Positions 15,730 through 22,798 of a stretch of 64,000 nucleotides of DNA are shown in pieces. Numbering within the stretch: the stretch's first letter is position 1; each line of letters begins with the position of its first letter. Position numbers and translations under genes: made by a program. Source of the stretch: Ruminococcus flavefaciens (GTDB taxonomy: Bacteria; Bacillota; Clostridia; Oscillospirales; Ruminococcaceae); contig NZ_UETD01000004.1 of assembly GCF_900116855.1 (NCBI RefSeq), positions 50,882-114,881 on the forward strand. The letters are read 5' to 3'. Below the pieces are notes generated by a model. That model was given only the letters and a program-made list of their open reading frames with translations. It was not told the DNA's origin and did no database searches.

Positions 15730-15950
15730 AACGTGAGCAGTTATGCTCTCAGCAGATACACTGTCTGTCCTGCCCTTTGTCGGTGCTAAGGACAGGCAGG
15801 GACTGCCATGAGATAAAGGAGGATATTATGTTCATAGACGATAAATGGTACACCGAACCTGAGGTACAGGCATATATCAAAGAGCTCAAAGCTCGGATAA
15901 GTACCCTTGAGGCAGCACTCGAAAGGTGCAAGGAGGAAGAGAATGAGTGA
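15726..15950 (+). CDS. Cys-rich/coiled-coil early protein, MFIxDKWYTEPE family
   Basis: This 74-residue protein starts at an ATG overlapping the previous stop. It joins a Cys-rich head (CSQQIHCLSCPL, then DCHE) to a second part beginning MFIDDKWYTEPEVQAYI with a coiled-coil end. A strong internal site (AAAGGAGGATATT before the ATG at 15828) could also give a 40-residue short form. The prophage 2 gene 46343-46747 has the same two-part layout. Confidence 0.68.
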   Translation: MKREQLCSQQIHCLSCPLSVLRTGRDCHEIKEDIMFIDDKWYTEPEVQAYIKELKARISTLEAALERCKEEENE

Positions 15951-16224
15951 TACAAAGCTAAAGCCTTGTCCGTTCTGTGGCTATAATAAGTTGAAAATAG
16001 ACCGCAAGAGGAAAAGAGAAGGATATACAGGCTTAGATGATATAGTCTACTATGATACATATTCAGTGCGTTGTCCTAAATGCTTTAGCAGAGGCGGTGC
16101 AGTAGGTGGAAGAGTCCTCTCCCGTATCAGCTATGATGGTGAACTGCCTGAGTGGGCAACGACTGCCGATGAGCTGCAAGCTAAAGCTGCCAGAGCATGG
16201 AACAGGAGGGCAAATAATGACTGA
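15943..16224 (+). CDS. Lar-like zinc-ribbon protein
   Basis: This 93-residue protein has a zinc ribbon of the restriction-alleviation (Lar) type: LKPCPFCGYNKL at the N-terminus, SVRCPKCFSRGG in the middle and the ending AARAWNRRA that is typical of Lar-family proteins. Some Lar proteins protect phage DNA against type I restriction; activity here is inferred only. GAGGAAGAGA precedes the ATG at 15943. Confidence 0.78.
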   Translation: MSDTKLKPCPFCGYNKLKIDRKRKREGYTGLDDIVYYDTYSVRCPKCFSRGGAVGGRVLSRISYDGELPEWATTADELQAKAARAWNRRANND

Positions 16225-16495
16225 TACAGATATGCTGCACATGGCAGCGCTGGAAAAGAGATGTGAAGAGCTCGAAACTCGTAATGCTGAGCTTGAAGCC
16301 AAACACTGGGACGAATGCAGACAGATAGCTCACTATGATAATGACATCAAGAGCCTTAAAGCGCAGATAGCAGATTTAAAGCGGTGTGTTAAATCCTTAA
16401 ATAGCGACTATCTGACAGGGTATATCTCAGCACTGTCAGCGGTTGAGGGCATGATAGATAAGAACGGAGGTACTGATGATGAAAACAGCAAGTGA
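16217..16495 (+). CDS. Coiled-coil early protein
   Basis: This 92-residue protein is dominated by a heptad-rich helix (residues about 8-65, for example EKRCEELETRNAELEAKH). It starts at the ATG at 16217 after AGGAGGG, overlapping the Lar-like gene. Function unknown. Confidence 0.68.
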   Translation: MTDTDMLHMAALEKRCEELETRNAELEAKHWDECRQIAHYDNDIKSLKAQIADLKRCVKSLNSDYLTGYISALSAVEGMIDKNGGTDDENSK

Positions 16496-16616
16496 TCTGT
16501 TCTGGATAATTCATACAGGCTGTACATATGCATGGCTGTGCTGCAACTGCGATCGTGGCACGGAGTGCCGCATGGAAGCCCTCGCGAAGGAAATGATACT
16601 GCGAGGTGAATACTGA
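16479..16616 (+). CDS. 45-residue Cys-rich protein conserved in both prophages
   Basis: This tiny protein starts MKTASDLFWIIHTGCTYAW and continues with a Cys cluster CCNCDRGTEC. Prophage 2 has an almost identical protein at 47687-47824, differing by about one residue. The spacing of Cys suggests metal binding. It overlaps the genes on both sides. Such strong conservation in a region of otherwise unlike genes suggests recent exchange or strong selection. Confidence 0.75.
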   Translation: MKTASDLFWIIHTGCTYAWLCCNCDRGTECRMEALAKEMILRGEY

Positions 16617-16756
16617 TGATCATAGTAATAGCAGCTATTATAATAGCTCTTGCCTGTTACCTCATGGGCTTCTGCATCGGCAAGAGGTACGCCGAGGAGC
16701 AGTTCAGGGCGATGAGAGGAGAGCTGGAAACGGAGGAGCAGGATGACGGAATTTGA
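16616..16756 (+). CDS. Small single-pass membrane protein
   Basis: This 46-residue ORF has an N-terminal membrane helix (MIIVIAAIIIALACYLMGF) and a charged tail. Its ATG overlaps the previous stop (TGATG) and its end overlaps the next gene. A similar small membrane gene lies at 48044-48208 in prophage 2. Function unknown. Confidence 0.65.
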   Translation: MIIVIAAIIIALACYLMGFCIGKRYAEEQFRAMRGELETEEQDDGI

Positions 16757-17189
16757 ACTTCGCAGGTGGCTCAACAGAGCTTTTTACGCTGACAAGAAAG
16801 CAAAGGCACTGGATATGCTCGTACAGCAATGCAGAGAACGCGCCACGGGACTTGTAAGAGCGACCGAGGGTAATGACAAAGGCAGGAGCAGCACGTCAAA
16901 AAACGGCACGGAAAACGCTCTCATACAGCTTGCGGAAATGGAGGATAAGGCGGAGAAGCTCAGCGCTGAGGCTGTGAAGATCACTGCCGAGATCTGGGAG
17001 GCTATCATCGGACTTCATGATGATGACCTTGAGGCTGTGCTTATCAACAGGTATATCCTCTTCCAGACCGTTGAGCAGACGGCTGAGAGTATGGGATATG
17101 ATCCGAGGACTGTTATGAGGAAAATCAAAAAGGCAATTGAAAAGTTGTCACCAAATGTCATTGAATGTCACCCTATTGATGTGTTATGA
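16743..17189 (+). CDS. Putative late transcription regulator (ArpU/RinA/DUF1492-like)
   Basis: This 148-residue protein has a helical N-terminus and a C-terminal sigma-70 region 4-like helix-turn-helix (ILFQTVEQTAESMGYDPRTVMRKIKKA, given in part as QTAESMGYDPRTVMRK). Genes of this type lie just before the terminase in many Gram-positive phages and activate late transcription. The prophage 2 equivalent is 50428-50952. Its start overlaps the previous gene and follows GGAGGAGC. Confidence 0.75.
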   Translation: MTEFELRRWLNRAFYADKKAKALDMLVQQCRERATGLVRATEGNDKGRSSTSKNGTENALIQLAEMEDKAEKLSAEAVKITAEIWEAIIGLHDDDLEAVLINRYILFQTVEQTAESMGYDPRTVMRKIKKAIEKLSPNVIECHPIDVL

Positions 17190-17199
17190 TGTATACATA

Positions 17200-17289
17200 G
17201 AAAGCAGGCGAAACAACGGGTTGGCTTTCACGCGGCAGGCAATAAATCGTCTTTCAGTTGCTCTTGCCGCGTGCGCCTTCGCCTATTTC
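17200..17289 (+). ncRNA. Candidate structured RNA upstream of the tRNA, conserved in prophage 2
   Basis: An outer stem is formed by GAAA-GC-AGGCGA (17200-17211) with TCGCCT-A-TTTC (17279-17289), leaving a GC/A internal loop. Inside is a long hairpin with CACGCGGCA (17229-17237) pairing TGCCGCGTG (17265-17273). The same outer design, with paired base changes, occurs at 51004-51091. There is no convincing ORF across it. It could be a leader or processing element for the adjacent tRNA or late operon. Confidence 0.55.
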
Positions 17290-17354
17290 TATGAGTTTTA
17301 CAAACATCCCTTTCACACAGCCGGGCATCTTCACCTTCAGCTCGGCTGCTCTTT

Positions 17355-17430
17355 GGCAGGTTAGAACAGCGGCGAGTTCGCAAGGCTCATAACCTTGAAG
17401 TCGTGGGTTCGAGTCCCACACCTGCAACCA
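17355..17430 (+). tRNA. tRNA with CAU anticodon, initiator-like (fMet type)
   Basis: A complete 76-base cloverleaf with encoded CCA is visible. The anticodon loop is CTCATAA with stem CAAGG/CCTTG, the D stem is GAAC/GTTC and the T arm GTGGG-TTCGAGT-CCCAC. Position 1 is G opposite A72, a mismatch, and base pair 11-24 is A-T; both are marks of initiator tRNAs. The anticodon stem has two of the three G-C pairs expected. Elongator Met or lysidine-type Ile remain possible. A 12-bp imperfect hairpin follows at 17471-17502. Confidence 0.88.
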
Positions 17431-17528
17431 ACGGCATGAGTCCATTTTTGTATATCTCCTGAAAATAATGCAGAAGTACCTCGGCAGCAGTCGGGGTATT
17501 TCTGTTATCGGATAAGGCGGTCACAGCA

Positions 17529-17924
17529 ATGAAAAAAGCCTGCCCTTACTGCGGAGCAGTTCATGACAAAGGATGTATCTGTCCTAAAAAGCCGCAAGGC
17601 AAATATCATCAAAGGACAGAGCTGAGCAAAGCAGATGTTTTCAGAGGCTCCTACGAGTGGAAGTGCAAGCGTGAACACATCATGAAACGGGACCTTTACT
17701 TGTGTGTTGCTTGTCGGCATAAGCTTACGGGAACTATAAGGCAGTTCAATAACGAAGACTTATCTGTGCATCATATCAGACCTCTGATCACGAATTATGA
17801 GCTGCGTTTAGATGACAATAATCTTATAACTCTTTGCAGAAACCACCACGAAATGGCAGAAAAGGGAGAGATTTCCGCTGAAAAATTATCAAAAATCCTG
17901 CCTGAGCATCCCCCCGGGGGGTGA
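17529..17924 (+). CDS. HNH endonuclease
   Basis: This 131-residue protein has a zinc-binding CPYCGAVHDKGCIC head and the HNH core CVACRHKLTG, SVHHIRPL and LITLCRNHHEMAE. Small HNH enzymes next to terminase genes assist DNA packaging cleavage in HK97-like cos phages. The coding end, HPPGG, is formed by a C6G6 run that may be part of the cos region. The prophage 2 counterpart is 51417-51896. Confidence 0.9.
   Translation: MKKACPYCGAVHDKGCICPKKPQGKYHQRTELSKADVFRGSYEWKCKREHIMKRDLYLCVACRHKLTGTIRQFNNEDLSVHHIRPLITNYELRLDDNNLITLCRNHHEMAEKGEISAEKLSKILPEHPPGG
17910..17921 (+). other. Putative cos-region motif CCCCCCGGGGGG
   Basis: A perfect 12-bp GC palindrome lies at the end of the HNH gene and before the small terminase gene. 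A similar CCCCGGGGGG run is at the same place in prophage 2 (51820-51829). Its position between HNH and terminase fits a packaging-site role; this is inference. Confidence 0.5.
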
Positions 17925-18012
17925 ATTTTCAATATTTGAGAGGTGGTATCCATCGACGCCCCCCTTTGAACATAAAGTATTCGGAAAATGAGTTTTTTTG
18001 GAGGTGAAAAGC

Positions 18013-18465
18013 TTGGCGAGACCCTGTAAAAATGTTAAATTGCAGCATGATAGATCGCTTGACAATGATGAAGCAGCTCTGCGGCTGAGCAATGAGAACA
18101 AGCTGAAGGGCGATGCTGCACAGCTCAGACCTCCGAAGTACATGACAACAGCACAGAAAAAGATATTCAGGTATATAGTCAAGAACCTTGAAGCGGCAGA
18201 GATACTCGGGAACCTCGATGTGTATGTTCTGTCCGAGTGCAGTATCTGCATTGACCGTATGCAGGAAATCGAAAGGACTATCAATGAAGCCGGTTCGATT
18301 ATTCCTTCGCTCGTAAGGCTCAAAGAAACGTACACGAAAGCGTTCTTCCGATACTGCAACGAGCTCAGCCTTAGCCCTCAGAGCCGTGCAAAGCTTGCAA
18401 ATATCAACCTTCAGGCATCAAATGAAGAAAATCCGCTTATAAAGGCGTTGATGGACGATGAATAG
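18013..18465 (+). CDS. Terminase small subunit (P27 family)
   Basis: This 150-residue protein matches the P27-type small terminase, which recognises phage DNA for packaging. Typical features are the start MARPCKNVKL, the segment PPKYMTTAQKKIFRYIVKNL and a helical region ending NPLIKALMDDE. The TTG at 18013 follows GGAGGTG at a good distance and gives the family-like start. It is unusual that the large subunit does not follow directly: a toxin-like gene overlaps its stop. Confidence 0.85.
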   Translation: MARPCKNVKLQHDRSLDNDEAALRLSNENKLKGDAAQLRPPKYMTTAQKKIFRYIVKNLEAAEILGNLDVYVLSECSICIDRMQEIERTINEAGSIIPSLVRLKETYTKAFFRYCNELSLSPQSRAKLANINLQASNEENPLIKALMDDE

Positions 18466-19210
18466 TGACTGGTTCATGAACTATGCCGAGTACGCAGTGA
18501 GAGCTATCGACATTGAGACACACTGGTATGAATTACGCGGCTGGATAACAAAGAACGGCAGGCATATCCTTATTGGCGATGACGGTGGCGGTTCTTCCGG
18601 CAGTGGAGCTGGAAAGAGTATTGACAATTCTGTAAAAAGTGGTATAATAGAAGAAAATGGTGAGCCAAAGCCTATTACTAAGATAACCGATAAGGCGATT
18701 GCAAGTGTACCCAAGGTAAAAATAAGTGGTTATACCGATGAGCAATGCTCGAAGATACAAGAACAGCATAAAGAATTGCTGAAGTATGCTCGTGATAATA
18801 ATGATTGTAATGAAGTAGCGTTTGTATTTGATAGTTCATTGCAGGTCCGAAAAGAATTCAAAGGTTCTGATGATAGGCTTGATTTTGGACAGAACTTTTA
18901 TGACAGTGATTTGATGATAATGCACAATCACCCGAGAAACAGTAGTTATTCTTTTACCGATATAGTTGAATTTGTCGGAAATGAAAGAATAAAGACACTG
19001 ACCATTGTAAAGAATAACGGCAATGTCGAAACATTATCCAAGTTAAAGGACTTTGATAAACTCTCTCTCTTGAGGTCTTTGCAAAAGGCAGAAAATAAGG
19101 TGCTTAAAGCAACTAAAAAAGGTGAATATCGTGATAACGAATACCGAAAGGTAGTAAATAAATTCCTTGATAATCAGCAGAAAGGTGGGCTTTTTGAATG
19201 GAAGAAATGA
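18458..19210 (+). CDS. Toxin-like protein with JAB/MPN-like C-terminal domain
   Basis: This 250-residue protein is wedged between the terminase subunits. Residues 1-42 form a short head ending RGWITKNGRHILIG, then a Gly/Ser linker (about 43-53) and the peptide SIDNSVKSGIIEE, whose codons contain a consensus promoter. The C-terminal domain holds H156-N-H158-P and D168 in HNHPRNSSYSFTD, resembling JAMM/JAB-type metal motifs and the C-terminal domains of phage MuF-type polymorphic toxins. It is AT-rich compared with its neighbours, suggesting transfer. Metallopeptidase or nuclease activity is not proven by sequence. Confidence 0.72.
   Translation: MNSDWFMNYAEYAVRAIDIETHWYELRGWITKNGRHILIGDDGGGSSGSGAGKSIDNSVKSGIIEENGEPKPITKITDKAIASVPKVKISGYTDEQCSKIQEQHKELLKYARDNNDCNEVAFVFDSSLQVRKEFKGSDDRLDFGQNFYDSDLMIMHNHPRNSSYSFTDIVEFVGNERIKTLTIVKNNGNVETLSKLKDFDKLSLLRSLQKAENKVLKATKKGEYRDNEYRKVVNKFLDNQQKGGLFEWKK
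18621..18648 (+). promoter_or_regulatory. Consensus promoter embedded in the linker of the toxin-like gene
   Basis: TTGACA (18621-18626) and TATAAT (18643-18648) are separated by 16 bases. The promoter lies exactly between the linker and the effector domain. The portal fusion gene has the same arrangement at 22412-22439. It could express the small downstream ORF in the lysogen. Confidence 0.7.
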
Positions 19211-19308
19211 ATGTAGTTCTTGACGGATCAAATAAGGAAGGCTCTGAGAGACTTGCTGAAATGATCAAAAGACTTGAGGAAGAAAAGAAAAAAGATAAGA
19301 CCGTCTGA
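19207..19308 (+). CDS. 33-residue ORF after the toxin-like gene, possible immunity remnant
   Basis: This short ORF begins MNVVLDGSNKEGSERL and is a charged helix. Its ATG overlaps the stop of the toxin-like gene (ATGA), implying coupling, and its end forms the 5' half of a terminator. By position it is where an immunity gene would be, but it is very short, so it may be a fragment or an unrelated peptide. Confidence 0.5.
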   Translation: MNVVLDGSNKEGSERLAEMIKRLEEEKKKDKTV

Positions 19309-19327
19309 GAGATCAGGCGGTTTTCTT
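19301..19327 (+). terminator. Terminator closing the first toxin-like cassette
   Basis: CCGTCTGA (19301-19308) pairs with TCAGGCGG (19313-19320) around GAGA and is followed by TTTTCTT. It lies inside the late operon, between the terminase subunits. Confidence 0.82.
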
Positions 19328-19353
19328 ATACCCATTTGTGAAGTTGACTGCAC
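19319..19353 (+). repeat. Cassette-end repeat: 22-bp string plus palindrome variant
   Basis: The 22 bases 19319-19340 are identical to 23008-23029. They run into a variant of the 16-bp palindrome (GTGAAGTTGACTGCAC, 19338-19353). The same join occurs after the second toxin-like cassette. Confidence 0.85.
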
Positions 19354-19371
19354 AGAAAGGAGCTGACAGCA

Positions 19372-21075
19372 ATTGACATAGTGAAGCATAGCAGAGCTTA
19401 TAAATACGCGCTTTGGTGTACCGAGCCCGATAATCAGTATGTGGGACGCTATGTCAAACGGCAGGCGAAGCTCTGGATAGCTATTGTTGACGGCAGCAAC
19501 ACCGAAGCTTATGTTTGCGGTAAGCGCTGGAAAAAAATAACAAAGCTGCTGAAGCTCATCATTCACCCCGATCTGCATTGCTCGATGTATGAGGGGCTTG
19601 AGGATTATGCAGTATTGTTCATATATGCCCTGTTCTGCACAAAACGCAGGAGTGATGATCTCAGATATTATGAGACGGGGCTTTTAGAGATCGCGAGAAA
19701 GAACTTCAAGACGTTCACCTCAGCGGTCATTTTTATTATCGGACTCTTGACAGAGCCAAAGTTCAGCCGCTTTTTCAGTGTAGCCCCCGACCTGTCGCTT
19801 TCCAGTGAGCTTCAGGTCGCTATAAAGAAGATAATCAAATCCAGTCCCTGTCTTGCGGATGAAAAGATATTCAAGCTCATGCGCAAGGAAGTGCGGTGCA
19901 AGCTGACAGAGTCTGAATATACACCTCTTGCGTACTCAAACGACCGTATGGACGGCAAGCTTGCCAATATGTTCCTGGCTGACGAGTGCGGAGCTATGGA
20001 CAACTATCCGATAGAGGCGATGCGCTCATCGCAGATAATGCTGCTGGAAAAGCTGGGTATCATCATATCGACTCAGTACCCGAATGATAACAATGCGATG
20101 ACTGAGGAAATAGATGTTGCAAAGAAGGCGATAGACGGGCTACTCGATGATGAGCGTATATTCGCACTGCTGTATGAACCTGATGATGAGTTCAAGACAG
20201 GTGATACTTGGAAGACCTCCGATGTAGCTCTCTTACAGGCTAATCCTGCCGCCTACGCTCATGAACATATGCTGAGAGACTTGAAGAAAAAGCGCGAGAA
20301 GGCTGTGCTCTACGAGAATAAGCGTGAAAACTTCCTCTGCAAGCACATGAATATCCTCTACAAGGGGCTCGGAGTCGAGGGCTTTGTTGAGATAACCAAG
20401 GTCAGAATGTGCTTTTCCGAGCCTGAGCCTGACTTCTGGAAGGGCAGGAGAGTGTATATCGGGCTTGACCTGTCTCAGACCGATGATAATACATCGGTGG
20501 CTATGGCGGCTTATGACGAGGCGGAGGATATGATATATGTCAAGGTGTGGGGATTTTTTCCTGCTGATAAGCTTGAAGAGAAAACACACCGCGAAAGAGT
20601 AGATTATAAGAAGCTCATAGAGCGTGGTGAATGCTTTGCCTGTGGTGATGAGGTAATAGATTACGGCTTTGTGGAGCGTTTTATCCAGTCGCTGCCTGAG
20701 AAATACGGCGTTGAGATAGTTCAGCTGGGCTTCGACCGATATAATGCTATATCTACTGTGCAGAAGCTTGAAGCCGCAGATGATCCTATTGAGTGCGTGG
20801 AGATAAAGCAGCACAGCAGCGTGCTCCACAGACCGACAAAGCTGCTGAAAGAGTCTATTCTCAGTAGGAAATTCAGATACGAGGGCAATCAGATGCTTGA
20901 GATAAACTTCCAGAATGCCCGATGCACCAAGGATACAAACCTCAATCTCTATGTCAATAAGAAAAAGTCAGCAGGCAAAGTGGATATGGTCGTGTCGATC
21001 ATTAATGCGCTGTATCTCTTGCAGGTGGACGTACTTGACAGCATGGAGCAGGGCTTCGGCTGTCAGGTAATATGA
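19372..21075 (+). CDS. Terminase large subunit
   Basis: This protein of about 567 residues is the packaging ATPase/nuclease. It shows the start KHSRAYKYALWC seen in this terminase family, an ATPase motif EIARKNFKT, the acidic box MFLADECGAM, and the nuclease-domain strand YIGLDLSQTDD with later VIDYGFVERF and a conserved C-terminal DMVVSIINALY. A GTG at 19381 is the first standard start, but its ribosome site is too far; an ATT at 19372 lies 9 bases after AAAGGAG and may be used. A noncanonical start is therefore possible. Confidence 0.9.
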   Translation: MDIVKHSRAYKYALWCTEPDNQYVGRYVKRQAKLWIAIVDGSNTEAYVCGKRWKKITKLLKLIIHPDLHCSMYEGLEDYAVLFIYALFCTKRRSDDLRYYETGLLEIARKNFKTFTSAVIFIIGLLTEPKFSRFFSVAPDLSLSSELQVAIKKIIKSSPCLADEKIFKLMRKEVRCKLTESEYTPLAYSNDRMDGKLANMFLADECGAMDNYPIEAMRSSQIMLLEKLGIIISTQYPNDNNAMTEEIDVAKKAIDGLLDDERIFALLYEPDDEFKTGDTWKTSDVALLQANPAAYAHEHMLRDLKKKREKAVLYENKRENFLCKHMNILYKGLGVEGFVEITKVRMCFSEPEPDFWKGRRVYIGLDLSQTDDNTSVAMAAYDEAEDMIYVKVWGFFPADKLEEKTHRERVDYKKLIERGECFACGDEVIDYGFVERFIQSLPEKYGVEIVQLGFDRYNAISTVQKLEAADDPIECVEIKQHSSVLHRPTKLLKESILSRKFRYEGNQMLEINFQNARCTKDTNLNLYVNKKKSAGKVDMVVSIINALYLLQVDVLDSMEQGFGCQVI

Positions 21076-21081
21076 AAGGAA

Positions 21082-22785
21082 GTGGTCAAAATAGGACTTT
21101 TTAAACGTAAAAAGAGACAGGAAATAAGGGCGGACACCGTCCAGAGTGCCGAGACCTCAATACTCACATTCTTTGGTATCACAGGAGAGCTGACACGCGA
21201 AGCGGCTCTCAGTATTCCTACTGTATCAGCTTGCATCGGCAAGATAGGAGAGACGATATCACAGCTTCCTGTCAAGCTTTACTGCAAAGACGAGGAGCAG
21301 GTCACAGAAATATTTGATGATCCGCGAATAAAGCTGCTCAACGGTTCGACAGGCGATACTCTCAGCACTGTGGATATGTGGAAGGCTGCTGTCGAGGACT
21401 ACTATCTCGGGCGCGGAGCGTGGATATTCGTCAACAGCAGCGGTCTCAGCGTCAAGAGTCTGCACTATGTTGACAGCCGGGATGTGAGTATACTGTCTAA
21501 CACAGACCCTATATTCAAGGCTTTCAGAGTACAGATAAACGCTCAGAGCTATTATGATTTCCAGTTTATCAAGCTGCTGAGACGTACCCGTGACGGATAT
21601 ACGAATATCCCGTTGCAGGAGGAAGCGTCTTCGGTGCTGTCAGCGGCATGGAACGCTCTTAAACTGGAAAATATGATGAACTCCAACGGCGGTTGTAAGC
21701 CCGGTTTCCTGAAAGCGAAGAACCGCCTCTCCGATGCTGCTATATCAGCTATCAAGGAAGGCTATCAGAAGGTCTATGACAACGAGCAGAAGCGTGACAA
21801 GATAATCGTGCTCAATGACGGCGTTGACTTCGAGGCTATCTCTTCAACGGCGGCTGAGCTACAGATGAACGAGAACAAGAAGACCAACAGCATTGAGATA
21901 TGCAAGCTGTTCGGCTTCCCTCATACGGTCATTGACGGCGGCGCTACCGAGAATGATAACAAGAAGTTCACGGCGGCGGTGATAGCGCTCCTTAATCAGA
22001 TAGAGACAGAGCTTGACAACGTTCTTCTGCTTGAATCTGAGAAGGAGCAGGGCTATTACTGGGCATTCGACACGAAGGAGCTGACACGCGGTAGCTTGAA
22101 AGAGCGCTACGATGCTTACGAGGTCGCTGTCCGGAATAATATCCTTCAGATTGACGAGATACGCCGCGAAGAGGACTATGAACCGCTCGGATTCAACTTT
22201 GTCAAGCTCGGACTCTCCGATGTTCTCCTGAATCCTGAGACAATGGAAGTATTCACGCCGAATACCGGGCAACAGAAGAACCTTCTTACCGGCGAGGAAC
22301 GTGCGGAGGACGTTGAGCTGAGATATAATCATAATCACGATGAAAAAGGACGGTTCGCTTCTGGTGGCGGCGGTTCTTCCGGCGGAGCAGGCGGAAAAGC
22401 TGCGAAGAAGGTTGACAAATCTGAAAAAGATGCTATAATTGAACATAAGGAAGAGATTATAGCTGATTTTAAGTCAACTAACTTCAACGGAGAAATACAT
22501 ATACCGCCAAGAGAAATTGATGTCAATAGTCTTAGCTTTGATAAAAGGCATATAATGGACGAAAATCATGATGTCAATCTCAAAAGTGCAAGACAGTATA
22601 TCAATAATGCTAAGGTTTCTTATACAAAGCATATTAACGGTGAAGAGTTTGAAAACTATATCGGCGATAAAGGTGCAACATATGTTAATATCACAAAAAA
22701 TAGTATAAGAACAGCTTTCCCCAATGCTGAATTTACTCAAGGAACCAAAAGATTTCTTGATACTGTAAATAAACACTTGAAGTAA
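21082..22785 (+). CDS. Portal protein fused to a C-terminal toxin-like domain
   Basis: Residues 1 to about 410 form an HK97-type portal (GLFKRKKRQ, ALSIPTVSACIGKIGETISQ, GFPHTVIDGGATENDNKKF), the DNA gate of the head. After YNHNHDEKGRFASGG comes a Gly/Ser linker (about 428-440), the peptide KVDKSEKDAIIE and a domain of about 110 residues with EIHIPPREIDVNSL, FENYIGDKGATYVNI and IRTAFPNAEF. The last resembles C-terminal nuclease-type (barnase/EndoU-like) domains found on phage MuF toxins; this is from memory of the family. The fusion would place the effector on the virion. The GTG start has no clear ribosome site. Confidence 0.85.
   Translation: MVKIGLFKRKKRQEIRADTVQSAETSILTFFGITGELTREAALSIPTVSACIGKIGETISQLPVKLYCKDEEQVTEIFDDPRIKLLNGSTGDTLSTVDMWKAAVEDYYLGRGAWIFVNSSGLSVKSLHYVDSRDVSILSNTDPIFKAFRVQINAQSYYDFQFIKLLRRTRDGYTNIPLQEEASSVLSAAWNALKLENMMNSNGGCKPGFLKAKNRLSDAAISAIKEGYQKVYDNEQKRDKIIVLNDGVDFEAISSTAAELQMNENKKTNSIEICKLFGFPHTVIDGGATENDNKKFTAAVIALLNQIETELDNVLLLESEKEQGYYWAFDTKELTRGSLKERYDAYEVAVRNNILQIDEIRREEDYEPLGFNFVKLGLSDVLLNPETMEVFTPNTGQQKNLLTGEERAEDVELRYNHNHDEKGRFASGGGGSSGGAGGKAAKKVDKSEKDAIIEHKEEIIADFKSTNFNGEIHIPPREIDVNSLSFDKRHIMDENHDVNLKSARQYINNAKVSYTKHINGEEFENYIGDKGATYVNITKNSIRTAFPNAEFTQGTKRFLDTVNKHLK
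22412..22439 (+). promoter_or_regulatory. Consensus promoter embedded in the portal-toxin linker
   Basis: TTGACA (22412-22417) and TATAAT (22434-22439) are separated by 16 bases inside codons for the peptide VDKSEKDAII. The sequence is closely similar to that at 18621-18648. It could supply the small gene at 22799 independently of late transcription. Confidence 0.72.
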
Positions 22786-22798
22786 AGGAGTGAGTGAA

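Noticed and set aside
17355..17430. tRNA-Ile (lysidine type) instead of Met
   Set aside because: The A11-T24 pair, 1-72 mismatch and overall similarity to initiator tRNA argue for fMet, though it cannot be fully excluded by eye.
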